A stretch of DNA of 64,000 nucleotides from Channallabes apus (lineage: Eukaryota > Chordata > Actinopteri > Siluriformes > Clariidae): the NCBI GenBank assembly GCA_030522415.1, contig CM060118.1:21658651-21722650 (forward strand). Reading direction: 5' to 3'. The first letter of the stretch is position 1. Each line of letters starts with the position of its first letter. This document shows, piece after piece, positions 46,728 to 57,233 of the stretch. The notes below the pieces were generated by a model, which saw only the letters and a program-made list of their open reading frames with translations, had not been told where the DNA came from and did no database searches. The position numbers were made by a program, and so were the translations under genes.

Positions 46728-47062
46728 TTATTCATTCATTCATCTTCTATACCGCTTTATCCTGTATTTAGGGTCGCGGGGACCTGGAGCCTATCCCAGG
46801 AGACTCTGGGCACGAGGCAGGGTACACCCTGGACAGCGTGGCAATCCATCGCAGAGCACACACACACACACTCATTCACACACTATGGTCAATTTGGAAA
46901 CGCCAATTAGCCTAATCTACATGTCTTTGGACTGTTGGTGGAAACCGGAGTACCCGGAGGAAACCCACCAAGCACGGGGAGAACATGCAAACTCCATGCA
47001 CACAGAGACGGGAATCGAGCCTGGCCAGGAATCGAACCCGGACCCTGGAGGTGCAAGGCGAC
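46728..47062 (-). repeat. DANA/Mermaid-type SINE, head truncated
   Basis: Near-complete copy lacking the start of the tRNA-like head; ends at 'gtgcaaggcgac'. Nine-base duplications TTAGTGGTA lie at 46719-46727 and 47063-47071. B box complement 'ggaatcgaaccc' is intact. Confidence 0.9.
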
Positions 47063-47071
47063 TTAGTGGTA

Positions 47072-47771
47072 AACTGTAATATTTTTTAATATTGTTAACC
47101 TGCTGGTTTTAATCTTGTGGACAGAGGTCAGTATGGACACTGACTGGGATTAGTGAGACACAAGGATTTAATTCAATTAATTAGATAGTTTTAGATTAAT
47201 ATTTAATTGTAACCTATATAAATTAATACATTAATTAATACAGTATTGCAGACAACTAATTCTTATAATTTTATACATGTACTGATATCACTATGCAACA
47301 TCACTATGTACACAACACATTCCCCAGTGTTTGAGTCTAGATTGTTAACACCCAGATATGTTTATATGTGTCCAGTTGGACTCAAATGAACTATGAAAGT
47401 GTTAAATAATAGCCCCAAGTGTTGATTTAAGTTGTATTTAAGTTGGGATTCACTCCAGTGCTCATCCTCCAAGCATTAATTAACTATACTTATTGCATTA
47501 AGTACAGATATTTAATCAGAATGGAGTTAATGTGAGTGAAATTAATATTACTGGTTTGGAGTTGTCTTCAAATAGTGTTGTTGATGAAAAACATTGTAAC
47601 CCTGGCACACATCCTCGGCTCAGTCAGCGGCCTTTTTACTTCCCATATGGAAATGCTTTTATCTTTTTCTCCACTGTAAAGCAAATGAGGGTAGTTACTG
47701 CACTGTGTTAATTCACTTTTTTTTTATTATCTTTATTAGACTCAGTTGAACATCATCAATTTTTATTTCAG
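47072..47771. other. AT-rich spacer
   Basis: Nothing recognised until the acceptor-like TTTTTATTTCAG at 47760-47771. Confidence 0.5.
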
Positions 47772-47930
47772 TTTAACAAGAACTTTACAAGTCGATTACA
47801 ATGTAACTATGTTGGATTTTGTGTGTCTGCTTAAGTATGAATGGGAGATAAAGAAAGAGAGAGATAGCCAGAGAGAGAGAAGAGAGATGCAGAGCTATAA
47901 GTTTTGGGCATATACCGAATCAGAACAGTG
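47772..47930 (+). CDS. Candidate internal coding exon (53 codons)
   Basis: A 159-bp segment lies between a good acceptor (TTTTTATTTCAG) and a consensus donor (GTAAGT at 47931). One frame is open throughout and symmetric in phase (one base, 52 codons, two bases). The product is charged, with a block VCLLKYEWEIKKERDS followed by QRERREMQSYKFW, part of which derives from an AG-rich tract (47850-47886). No family recognised. Frame compatibility with 46316-46387 requires the weak GTAGCA donor there. A real exon of an unidentified gene or a cryptic exon are both possible. Confidence 0.35.
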
Positions 47931-48645
47931 GTAAGTGGTTCCTCTGAGATGATAAATTTTGATCTTTTCAGCAATGGCACAGCGCTTTCTAATTCATCTG
48001 TCTGTTAGGGCTGTGCTTCTATAATGAGGAGTCTGCAGGCTGCCCATTGTCACAGTATGAGGATATTGTCGCTCTCTTTATTTATTCATGTCATGATAAG
48101 TGGATGCACTGACTTGTGCTACATTGTATATCTCACTCCACTTCATATTTATGCTGCTATTCAACAAAAGGGAAAAAGAAAGAAAAACAAAAATCAACAA
48201 TGTAGCTTAACGCACCTTTTCTCACACAGCCTGACTTCCCTGTAGTCCAGCACTTCCAGAACTCACTGTGCTCTAAGCTTTCAAAATATTTCTTTCTTTT
48301 TGGAGCTTAGGCTGTAATGACTGACCTGTGCTTAAGGGACCAAGGCCTGGAGGAAATCAGTCACTCTACTTTTAATGAGAGAAGATCAGATCAATTGCCT
48401 CTGCTTTTTTGCTCTGTCTGCATGACAGTGTGTCTCAGCAGAGATTAGATGCTTGCCAATGTCTCCAGAAATACACTGGGATCTTTACTACACTGTTTCT
48501 GCAGTCTCATTCCTTAGTTTTTAAATACTGCATTCCAAGATAGCTCCTGGTCACTTCATTCTTGTTTAAAATGCTTTTGCTGATACGTTTTGTTCTAGAA
48601 ATATTCTGCAAAGATGGACATTATTTCCCACTCTTTCATTCAATT
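47931..48645. other. Complex non-coding sequence
   Basis: 48200-48480 is free of repeats and of higher complexity, a candidate conserved non-coding block. No further exon with both splice sites was found. Confidence 0.4.
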
Positions 48646-48800
48646 TTACTAAAAGCCTTATCTTGGTGAGGGTCATGGGCATTCTGAATGGAACTCCAGT
48701 CCAATTTATGGGCACCATTCTAACTATGATTCACAGCTAGTTGCAGTTTTTCTCTAGGTAACCTATCTATTGGTTGCTGAAGTTTTGGGGGAAACCACAT
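48646..48800 (-). repeat. Decayed SINE
   Basis: Weak match in minus orientation: 'gtgagggtcatgggcattctgaatggaactccagtcc', 'ttatgggcaccattctaac', 'gggggaaaccacatgaacatgc' in SINE order. Tentative. Confidence 0.4.
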
Positions 48801-48879
48801 GAACATGCTACTTAAGTTCTGCCTTTTAAAGAAAGCAATTAGACCAGTTGTTAATGTTTTTTATGATTTTTTATTTAAT

Positions 48880-49110
48880 TATATTATGTTTGCTTGTTTC
48901 CTTATATTTGCTTGTTTTCCCTTGTGCCTTACATGTCAATTCTGTACTTCTTATGGTTTGCCAGATGTCTATAAAATTTTGCTGTTTGTTTCCCTGGATC
49001 TCTATAGAACATGGAATTTTAGGGTGTTTCGTTTAGGATTTATATACACTTCGTAGGTTTGTGAATAAACCAGAGAACATTCTCATACTCCATTTTGCAT
49101 ATGTGTGTGT
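48880..49110 (+). repeat. Possible solo LTR fragment
   Basis: The arrangement 'tgtttgtttccctggatct ... gtgaataaaccagagaac ... ttgcatatg' with a polyadenylation-like AATAAA at 49064 resembles the 3' part of fish gypsy LTRs. No second copy or target duplication seen. Confidence 0.3.
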
Positions 49111-49970
49111 GGGTGTCTCCAAATATGTCAAAGCATAGTGAACAGATCTAGCAAACTTTAAACCCAACACCAATATTATGTTCCGACCCAACAGTTTTCT
49201 GTTTCTGAACAGTCAAGCAGCAGCACAGCAGCTTGTTTCTGAACAGTCAATGACCAGCACATCAGGTTTTGGTTGCAAACAGGCAATGAACATTGTACCA
49301 CACTGATTCTGAGCAGTTGGTAAAAATCTTAGCATCTTATGCTCGTAAAATGTCCATGAACAAAGTTGCAGCAGAGAATTAGCTCATCAGAGGAGAAATG
49401 GAAAGTTACAGTCATGTTCAAATGTTCATACCCCCTTATTCAATTCTGTGTTTTTATACAAAACATAAACATTATCTGATCATAGTAAGTCTTAGTATTA
49501 GGCAAATACAACCTCAGATGAACAACATATATCTTTTTTTCACTGCGTAATTATTTATTTAACATAAAGCAAAAAAAAAAAAAAAACATATGGGCAATGC
49601 TATGTCCCTCCTTACTGCTTCCACAGGATTTAAGAGGGTAAGTTGCAGCCAGGTGCTGGTAATCATCAGCCCTTGAGGCTGTGCAGGAGGTGTGCACAGC
49701 TCTATAAAAGCATAGATTTTGGCAGTTCGCTGGTCTGGAGCATTTAAGTGTGTGTTAACACAATGCCAAGAGGGAAAGACAAAAACAATGGTCTTAGAGA
49801 AGCAATTGTCACCGTATATCAATCACCAAACAATTCGGAGCTCATCATTCTACAGTAAGAAAGATTAGTCACAAATGGAAAGCATTCAAGACAGTTGCTG
49901 ATCTTCCCAGGAGTGGACGTCCCAGCACTTTCACCCCAAGTTCAGACCATGCAATGCTCAGAGAAATATA

Positions 49971-50658
49971 CAGTGAGGTCAATAATTATTTGATCACCCT
50001 GTGATTTTGCAAGTTCTCTTACTTACAAATCATGAATAAGCATAGGAGCATTTCCACTGTGACGGAGAGAATCTAAAAAGAAAAATATGTAAATCACATT
50101 GTATGATTTTTGAACAATTTATTTGTGAATTACTGTGTCAAATAAGTATTTGTCACTTGCTTATCAGCCAGATTTATGACCGTCAAAGACCCGTTATTTT
50201 TCTTTTAAATAGTCCAGCTACACTCTGCTCATGATTCTAAAGTAGTAGCACCTGTTTGAGGTCGTTATCTGTCGTAAAGACACCTGTGCACCCCACAATC
50301 AGCCAAAGTCTAAGTAGCAAAATGGGCAAAACCAAAGAGCTGTCAAAAGACACAAGAGACAAAATTGTAGACCTTCACAAAGCTGGAAAGGGCTACGGGG
50401 CAATTGCCAAGCAGCTTGGTGAAAAAAGAACAACTGTTGGAGCAATTGTCAGAAAATGGAAGAGGCTAATGATGGCTGTTAATGTCTCTCGGACTGGGGC
50501 CCCACGGAAGATCTCTCCTCGCTGGGTATCAACGATGCTAAGAATGGTGAAGAATCAGTCCAGAACTACACGGGAGGAGAATTGTAGACCCCTCCATGAT
50601 TTCTAAGTAAGAGAACTTGCAAAATCACAGGGTGATCAAATACTTATTGACCTCACTG
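49971..50658 (+). mobile_element. Nested, internally deleted Tc1 element (688 bp)
   Basis: Inverted repeats CAGTGAGGTCAATAATTATT (left) and the inverse ending TTGACCTCACTG (right), each extending over more than 50 bp, flanked by TA on both sides (49969-49970, 50659-50660). It sits in the transposase gene of the older Tc1, which dates it as younger. Confidence 0.92.
50322..50606 (+). pseudogene. Tc1 transposase, DNA-binding half only
   Basis: From [20 protein letters not shown] the frame holds a complete first helix-turn-helix ([20 protein letters not shown]), the linker and GAPRK hook, and the second DNA-binding subdomain (to about residue 90, ending [13 protein letters not shown]), then stops where the deletion junction meets the right inverted repeat. 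The DDE domain is gone. An upstream in-frame ATG at 50256 is in the 5' untranslated region of the family and is unlikely to be used. The product would bind DNA without catalysis. Confidence 0.8.
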
Positions 50659-51390
50659 TATATTTATTTATTTTAAAATCTCAGAACCTACAGCCCTCAC
50701 AGAGCGTGTTAAAGTCCATGAAAGTATATTTAGAAGAAGACTGAACAAGTATGGTTTGTTTGGAAGGGTTTTCAGGAGGAAAAAAAGAGTGTGCAAGTAC
50801 AACTGAGGTTTGCAACTGCATCTCAACAGAACACTGCTTCTGGAGCAATGTCATATGGATACAGTAGATGAGCCCAAAGCTGAATTGCCCAGTGCCATGT
50901 TTGGGGAAAACCAAACAGCATCTCAGCTCACTGTCAAGAGCGATGATTTGGAGAAGTGATGACTTGTTTTTGCAGCCCAAGGACTTGGGCACATTGTAGT
51001 CAATAAGTCGATCATGAACTTTTCTGTATACTAGAGTATTCTAGAATCAAATGTGTGGCCAGCTATGCAACAGCTTAGTCGAAATTGGGTCATGTAACAG
51101 GGCAATAATCCAAAGCACACCAGTAAATCTACCTCAGAATGGCTGAAACAGAAAATAATCAAGGTTTTGGAATGGCCTAGTCAAAATCTAGATCTCAGCT
51201 GGATTGAAATGCTGTGGTGGGACCTTAAGCCCAAAAACCTCAATGATCTGAAGCAATGTGGTAAAGAAGAATTAACAGAACTATGGTCATACAGGAAATG
51301 ATTCCTTGATTTTTTTTCATAATCAAGTCAATAATTAAATACATAAAATTAGGAAGGGGGGTACTAACTTTTAAACCTGAACATGACTAG

Positions 51391-53195
51391 TTAAAGGGAA
51401 AAAAACCTGTGCCTGATAGTACAGAATATTAAACATAAAATATAAAATGTTACATTATTTGTAATGCCATTTATTTTTTATCATGCCTGCTAGCTAGTAA
51501 GCTGAGTGCTTAAAGCTATTTGCTTCTACCAACACACAAGTGGAAAACACAACGAAGTTTATTTTATGTGGTACAGTAAATAAGAATAATAATTTCAAAG
51601 ACCCATCATGATTTAGAACAAACTTTTCTTTGGAGAGTGTCTGAGTACATTAGATGCAAGATTGAGAGCCTGATCCTCCTTCTCTCCTCTTTGACCTGCT
51701 GATCCTCACTTCTCTTCACATAGCTTTTTTTGAGGAGAACCAGTAGCTCAATCAACTGACCGGGCCAGTGGGAAAGAAAAGACACTGTAAGTATATTCCA
51801 AGTCTTCAAGGGCTAAAATTTAGGTTGACTGAATACATTTACAATTCTAGTAAAGTTGTGTATAGCCTCTCTGGAGTATTTAGAATTCTACTTTCTTGTA
51901 TTTTTAACGTACTCTTTTAATGAATCTTATTTCTAACCAGAGATATGGCATGATATTCATAGTTTTCTTGAATCCTCTCAAGCAGCACATTAGTGTGAAT
52001 GTAAGTGACAATTCACTACAATTCCCTGCTACTATTTACAGTTGTTCCTTAATAGTCAGTCAATCTTATTTTAATATAATGCCGCTTTGTGTCTTACATT
52101 TAGAATTACTAAGGGTTGATTTACATGGTAAAACTTCGCACTGAACAATATACTGTATTATCAGATAGATCATAGATTTATTTGCATTAGGTCTTATTTG
52201 CTGGCATATTCTGTTTTTAATTACAATGATGGCAAATAAATGTATCAAGCAAGATATTATTTACTACTAATTTTTTGGTGAAGAATATTTTTCATTACTG
52301 TTGACAAGTTATTGAACACAAACATAATTGCAATCTTTACAATATATCCTATTTAAAATAGTTTGTTTAGCTCTGATTCACAATCTGATCATTTGCTTTT
52401 TGTCTCTTAGAGCCACAGTAAAATTGGATGTGTGCATACTTTGATGCTTTTCATTTTGTTTATGAATTTTTAGTTTAAAATTGCATGTTATGTCGGTTTG
52501 TATTGAGTAAGACAGAACAAAAGAATGTAAAATACATGTATCTGTATGTATGAGTCTGTTTGTGAATGTGGTCATGGCAGTGGACTGTTTCATATAGCTG
52601 TACATCTTCTGACAAGACATTTACTGGCTCCGGTCTTCTCCACCCCCATTCTGCTCTTTAATTACTCTGGCTCATCGATCTCTCTTCAGTATAGTCCACA
52701 TTCTCGGCGCTGTCCCATCCTGTGGTGTGCCAGGCCGTCTGCTTTAATGAACCAGTGTTTAACTTGCTGCAGCCCTAGGGTCACTGCTATATACAGTAGT
52801 ATCAAACTGTAACAGTCATCAGTAATAGTTCCACAGTTCTAATCCATTTTGGGTCGAAAATAAAGTAAAAATAAAAAATCAAGTAGTAAGAATATCTTCC
52901 CAGGGGAAGCTAATAAATAATAAACTACACTATAGACTATATGCGTAGAGACATTCTACAGCGTACATAATGTGAGCAATTAAACATTACGCAGGGCAAA
53001 GAGACTTTAAAAAACCTTAAAGTGACACAGAGAAATACAATAGATTTTTTAAACTCAAGTTTTAAAAAAACTATTGTTCCTGGATCTATTTTTTTCTCTC
53101 TCTTTGCTAAACAAAGACCAGATTTGGGTATAGAGGCTACTACTGTTCAAGTTTGCACAATGCATATTCACTGTGAAAATGTATTAAATTTCTTT
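51391..53195. other. Spacer with one splice-bounded segment
   Basis: 51724-51786 lies between a strong pyrimidine-rich acceptor (CTCTTCACATAG) and a GTAAGTAT donor but has stops in all three plus frames; the minus strand is open there (67 codons). 52560-52790 is repeat-free, G+C-richer and a candidate conserved block. Nothing else was recognised. Confidence 0.4.
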
Positions 53196-53385
53196 GCTGT
53201 GGTGGCTCAGAGGGCTAAGGCACTGAGTTCCTGATCGGAAGGTCGGCGGTTCAATCCCCAGGCTCACCAGGTTGCCATTTTTGGGCCCTTGAGCAAGGCC
53301 CTTAACCCTGTCTGCTCCAGGGGCGCTGCATCATGGCTGACCCCAGTGATGCTGGGATATACAGTATGTGACAAATAACTGTGGT
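53196..53385 (+). repeat. Second-family tRNA SINE
   Basis: Head 'gtggtggctcagagggctaaggca', B box GGTTCAATCCC (about 53249-53259), core 'gggcccttgagcaaggcccttaaccct', then 'gctccaggggcgctgcatcatggctgacc' and 'tgtgacaaataa'. It shares head and core with 44043-44228 but has a different 3' part, so the two are distinct subfamilies or modules. Confidence 0.82.
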
Positions 53386-53535
53386 ATCAGTGCCTTTTTT
53401 TTTTTTTAAAGGGTCTATTTTTTTTTTTGTCATATTATGCTAGTTAAAAAAATGATTACAGAAATGTCTGCTTATAAAATGTGTATTTCCTTTCTTTAGT
53501 AATTTTTATATATTTAGTACTGTTATGATCCTTTC

Positions 53536-53757
53536 ACTGTGGTTTAGTGGTTAGCACTGGGGTTAGCAGCTTTCAGGGTCGAGGGTTTGATTTCCCACCT
53601 TGGGTCTGTGTGCATGGAGTTTGTATGTTTTCCCCATGCTTGGTGGGTATCCTCCGAGTCCAAAGACAGATTAATCTCATTTGGTGTTCATAAATTGGCC
53701 GCTGTCCAGGTGTACCCTGCCTCATGCCCAGGCTCCTGCGATCATGTACAGGATTCT
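53536..53757 (+). repeat. DANA/Mermaid-type SINE, diverged
   Basis: Plus-strand copy: 'tgtggtttagtggttagcac' head, 'gggtcgagggtttgattt' B-box region, 'gtgtgcatggagtttgtatgttttccccatgcttggtggg', 'gagtccaaagacaga' and 'ccaggtgtaccctgcctcatgcccaggctcctg'. Tail lost. Confidence 0.82.
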
Positions 53758-55482
53758 TTCACAATGGTGTCATAATACTAGATGTTGTTCAAAGCTAGAA
53801 ATATTTTACTTTAAATTATTATGCTTATTTTTGTTGGAATTTAAGAAAGTAAAATTCTAAGCTATCAATTAATAAATTGTGAGACATTTGAGTAAACTGT
53901 AAGAAGGGGAAAAATGTTCAGTACATGACCTTCATGTTCTAGATTCCTGAAACATGGTGCATTTATATTTACTAGTAATGAGTGATTGGTCAAAAACCGG
54001 AGTTTACAGTATGTAAGAACAGTCAGTTCTCAATATGGCCATTGGGAGCAATGGGTATATCAGTCTTTAATGGAGCAAAATGTTTGTCTCTGTTACAGAA
54101 TACAACAGCTAACATTTTGTCATTCTCAGCAATCTTATATTTAAACATTCATAAGAATATGCCATAATATAAAAGCCTGTGTCGCTGAAAGAATCAATTT
54201 TTGTTGTTATATTCAGCATTTATATGACAGACCTGAGCATTTTATTGGAAGCACTGTCTGAACTCATAAATTCCTGATGTCTTAGCTCAGAGTGTAGTCT
54301 AAGCAGAGTGCAAACAGCAGAAGACAGGAGCAACATTAAAGGGAAGAAGAATCCTGACCCACATTTAATGAGGAACTCTGATCAGTTAATGTCCAAAGAC
54401 TCTTTTAAGCAGTGTGAGGGATGGGAAAGCCCAATCAACTCATCACCCAAAGGCCTTGGCAAAAACAGAGCATATGCATGAGTGACACAAGTGTCACAGC
54501 TTGTTGGAGGAATGTGCTTCTTTTTCTTACTTTTCTCTTTCCTTCTATCTGCCTCACTCTCCTGATCTCTTTATCTCTTCACAGCTGAGGATTTCTGGGA
54601 ATTTCTCTTTCGTCTTGGATAAGGAAAGGGTCACAAGGGAGAAATAAGAGATCATTACGAGGAGTGATCTTTACCCAGACTGCCCACCCTGTGGGACCAC
54701 TGTGGAGATGAAGGGTTGAATAATGAATGTCAGAACAGGAGAGAGACATGGGGGGGGAAAAAGAGGCAGAAATGATGAAAAGCTGGCCAAGACTGAATGA
54801 AATTGGATCCAAATTCTTACAATAATTTCTCAATCTCGGGTGAGGTTAAAGCCCTGACTTACAGTACTAAGATGTTAAATGAGACAAGATATTCTTTCTC
54901 TTTATCCCTTAAAACATCAATGTACCAACATTGTTTGGTTATTTTTTCACCACCTTTTTTCAAGTAGTTTTACCATCTCAGTCTTGTTGAGCAGTTGCCC
55001 AATGTAGTCATGTCCACTTTACAAAGTGCTTACATATATAGCACCTTGTTATGCTTTTACGTATTAGCATAAATGGTTTCTTTTTTTATCTTCATGAGAA
55101 GTGGATCATGCTGTTCTACAGTAGCATTTTTAATCAGCTGCAGTTTTACTAAGCTGATTGACATAACCGTGTTGGTATAAACGGAGTGTTTTTAATCAGC
55201 ACATGCATATGATTAATGTGCCTACACATGCAATCCATTACTTCCACCCACTCCTGTGTAAAAGATTTTCCACTGAAAGGTTGAGGATGTAAGATGTGAC
55301 TATGTGGATGTAAGGATGTAAAATGTGGCTCGCTTTCTTTTACGATTGCATAGTTAAAAAACAAATGAAGGGTTTGACTGCAAAGTATAATAAGTCATTT
55401 TAGACATTTCTGACATTTCTCATTCTGTTTTTTTCTCCAGACACAAATGAATCTTATAACAACTTTTAATTTCAAAATCATT

Positions 55483-55513
<31 letters not shown>

Positions 55514-55935
55514 AGAAGATTTGAAACCATTTTTGTTAAAATGTAAGTGATGGACATTTGGAGAATGTTTAAGCCAAGAACAAGCAAGTTTACAATCTAT
55601 TACTACCAGAATAGTTTTCACCAGGAGTCATGAACTACTATGCTAAGGTACAAAGTGGTACCAAAGTAAAGCAGAAGTACCAAACTGAAACCAGTAGAGG
55701 AGTCTGATGATGTACAGACTGTAAAATTTACTTTTTGTATTGTTTGTATCCTTCCTCGGGATCAACAACATTTATTTTAGCACCACTCCTTATACACCAA
55801 TTTCTTACTTCTTTTGAATATTTGTTCTTAAAACCGCCTACAATACCTTCATCAAATCCAGTCAAACCCTTCATATGTAAGCTACAATGTCTAGCAATAT
55901 CTAAGTATAAATATAAATCTAATATAAATATATCT

Positions 55936-55936
<1 letters not shown>
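53758..55936. other. Long stretch without recognised gene
   Basis: 54560-54830 is repeat-free and G+C-richer (candidate conserved non-coding). A T-run of about 27 lies at 55488-55514. No coding signal. Confidence 0.5.

Positions 55937-56007
<71 letters not shown>
55937..56007. repeat. (TA)n microsatellite
   Basis: About 35 TA units. Confidence 0.97.
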
Positions 56008-56008
<1 letters not shown>

Positions 56009-56929
56009 TGTATTTAAGTAAAATGTGTCACAACTACAGATTGTTCTCAGTTATCTTCGGTTTCCTCAGTTGCATAACTTATTGTCATTGGCTTCATTTT
56101 CACTCAAATTTTCTCCTTCACCTTCTCATCATCGTTCTTTAAGACCTTTTGATCTATAATAACAGCTTTTGAAAAGGTGTAGCTTGTACTGACATGTGCA
56201 ATCTCATGTTTTCTCAGTGTCAGGGCAGGTTCAGTACAGTTAAGTATCACAGTTAAGTCTGGGTTGTAATTTTTAAGGAGTATTTCAGTGAATTTGCACA
56301 CAGGAGCCATTAGAGATATTCACACAGTGATTCACAAGAGGGCAGATTAGGGAAAAAAAAGTGCTGTTTTAATGAATTCAGTATTCATAATTAATTTTAT
56401 ATTTATATATAATGTCACATACAGTAATGTACAAAATATCTTCAAATGCCTAACAGACTGTATATGTCTGTAAATGTCTCCCACCCATAGGAAAAGAATA
56501 TCCTTAGTTTCTCCTAGAGAGCAATTGGATCAAATCGAATGAAAAAGAAGATTTCTGGTTCAGTCGCTAGTCCCTCTGGTTTTCGCCCCTGATCCAAAAG
56601 ACCCTGGTAATCTCATGCTCCTCTTGTGTAGAGCACTTAATACAGATCTGCCAAGTATTAATAAAAAAGGTTGCCATTTCAAAACAAAAACAAAACTTAA
56701 ACATTATTCTAAAAACCTGGAAGGATAGTCATAAAATGTCTACTTTTGTGGGAGAAATGCCATCAGAAAAAAATCTTGAAGATACCTTGAACACCTGATG
56801 AAGAATGATGATTCAATTATAAAACCATAGCTATGTTTAATAGTGAAAGTAAGAGTATTTCCATATGTACCCAGTGTGATGAGAACTTCCAGGATTGGGA
56901 TGATTGGGATTGGGCCATAAGAAAATCAC
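56008..56929. other. Spacer without recognised feature
   Basis: Possible extension of the Tc1 fragment to the right, but no block could be aligned with confidence. Confidence 0.45.
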
Positions 56930-57177
56930 TTGTTAGTGAGACTAACAAAAAAAAAAGGCTTGGATTTTGCTAGGGAACATAAAGATTGCGCTTTGGTGCA
57001 GTGGAAGAGGTCATGTGGTCTGATGTGTTAAAACTGACCCTGCTACAGAGCTATGGAAACATGAAAAGATGCCCCCATCATCCACAGTGGCTACTCTACA
57101 ATACCCTGGAGGCAGTGATGATCTGGGTTTGCTTGGTTGGTCAAATCTAGAATCAGCAACACGGACCACACAAGAAC
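56930..57177 (+). pseudogene. Tc1 transposase fragment (catalytic half)
   Basis: Blocks LDFAREHKD and QWKR followed by 'gtcatgtggtctgatg' (region of the first catalytic Asp, WSDE), then 'gatgcccccatcatcc' and 'ggaggcagtgatgatctggg' (GGSAMIWG-like) and 'gtcaaatctagaatcagcaacacgg'. The order and spacing fit a fish Tc1 distinct from the others here. Ends absent. Confidence 0.7.
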
Positions 57178-57233
57178 TTGGCACAGGTTTTACACCAGAT
57201 GCCCTTCCTGATGCAATCCTCCCATTTGTGAAC
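57176..57233 (+). repeat. SINE/retroposon tail fragment
   Basis: 'ggcacaggttttacaccagatgcccttcctgatgcaatcctccc' (57179-57226) is the GGATGCCCTTCCTGACGCAACC-type module common in fish retroposons. It begins exactly where Tc1 similarity stops. Confidence 0.55.

Larger units (their letters stand above)
49763..51300 (+). pseudogene. Tc1 transposase pseudogene split by insertion
   Basis: N-terminal part 49763-49968: MPRGKDKNNGLREAIV then frameshifted HKWKAF, SGRPSTF and AMLREI-like blocks (GRP hook). After the nested element, 50690-51290 continues with KVHESIFRRRLNKYGLF, GRVFRRK, then catalytic-domain pieces: 'ccaaagcacacc' (the second Asp motif, with the Asp codon lost), [14 protein letters not shown], and WIEMLW containing the third catalytic Glu. 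Several stops occur. Confidence 0.8.
49409..51390 (+). mobile_element. Old Tc1/mariner element with nested Tc1
   Basis: The left end CAGTCATGTTCAAATG and right end 'aacctgaacatgacta' are imperfect inverses, next to TA-containing flanks. Without the nested 688-bp element the length would be about 1.3 kb, close to a complete Tc1. The same family left the fragment at 3119-3230. Confidence 0.85.

Noticed and set aside
53198..53262. tRNA gene on the plus strand
   Set aside because: Same reason: a tRNA-derived SINE head without acceptor and anticodon stems.
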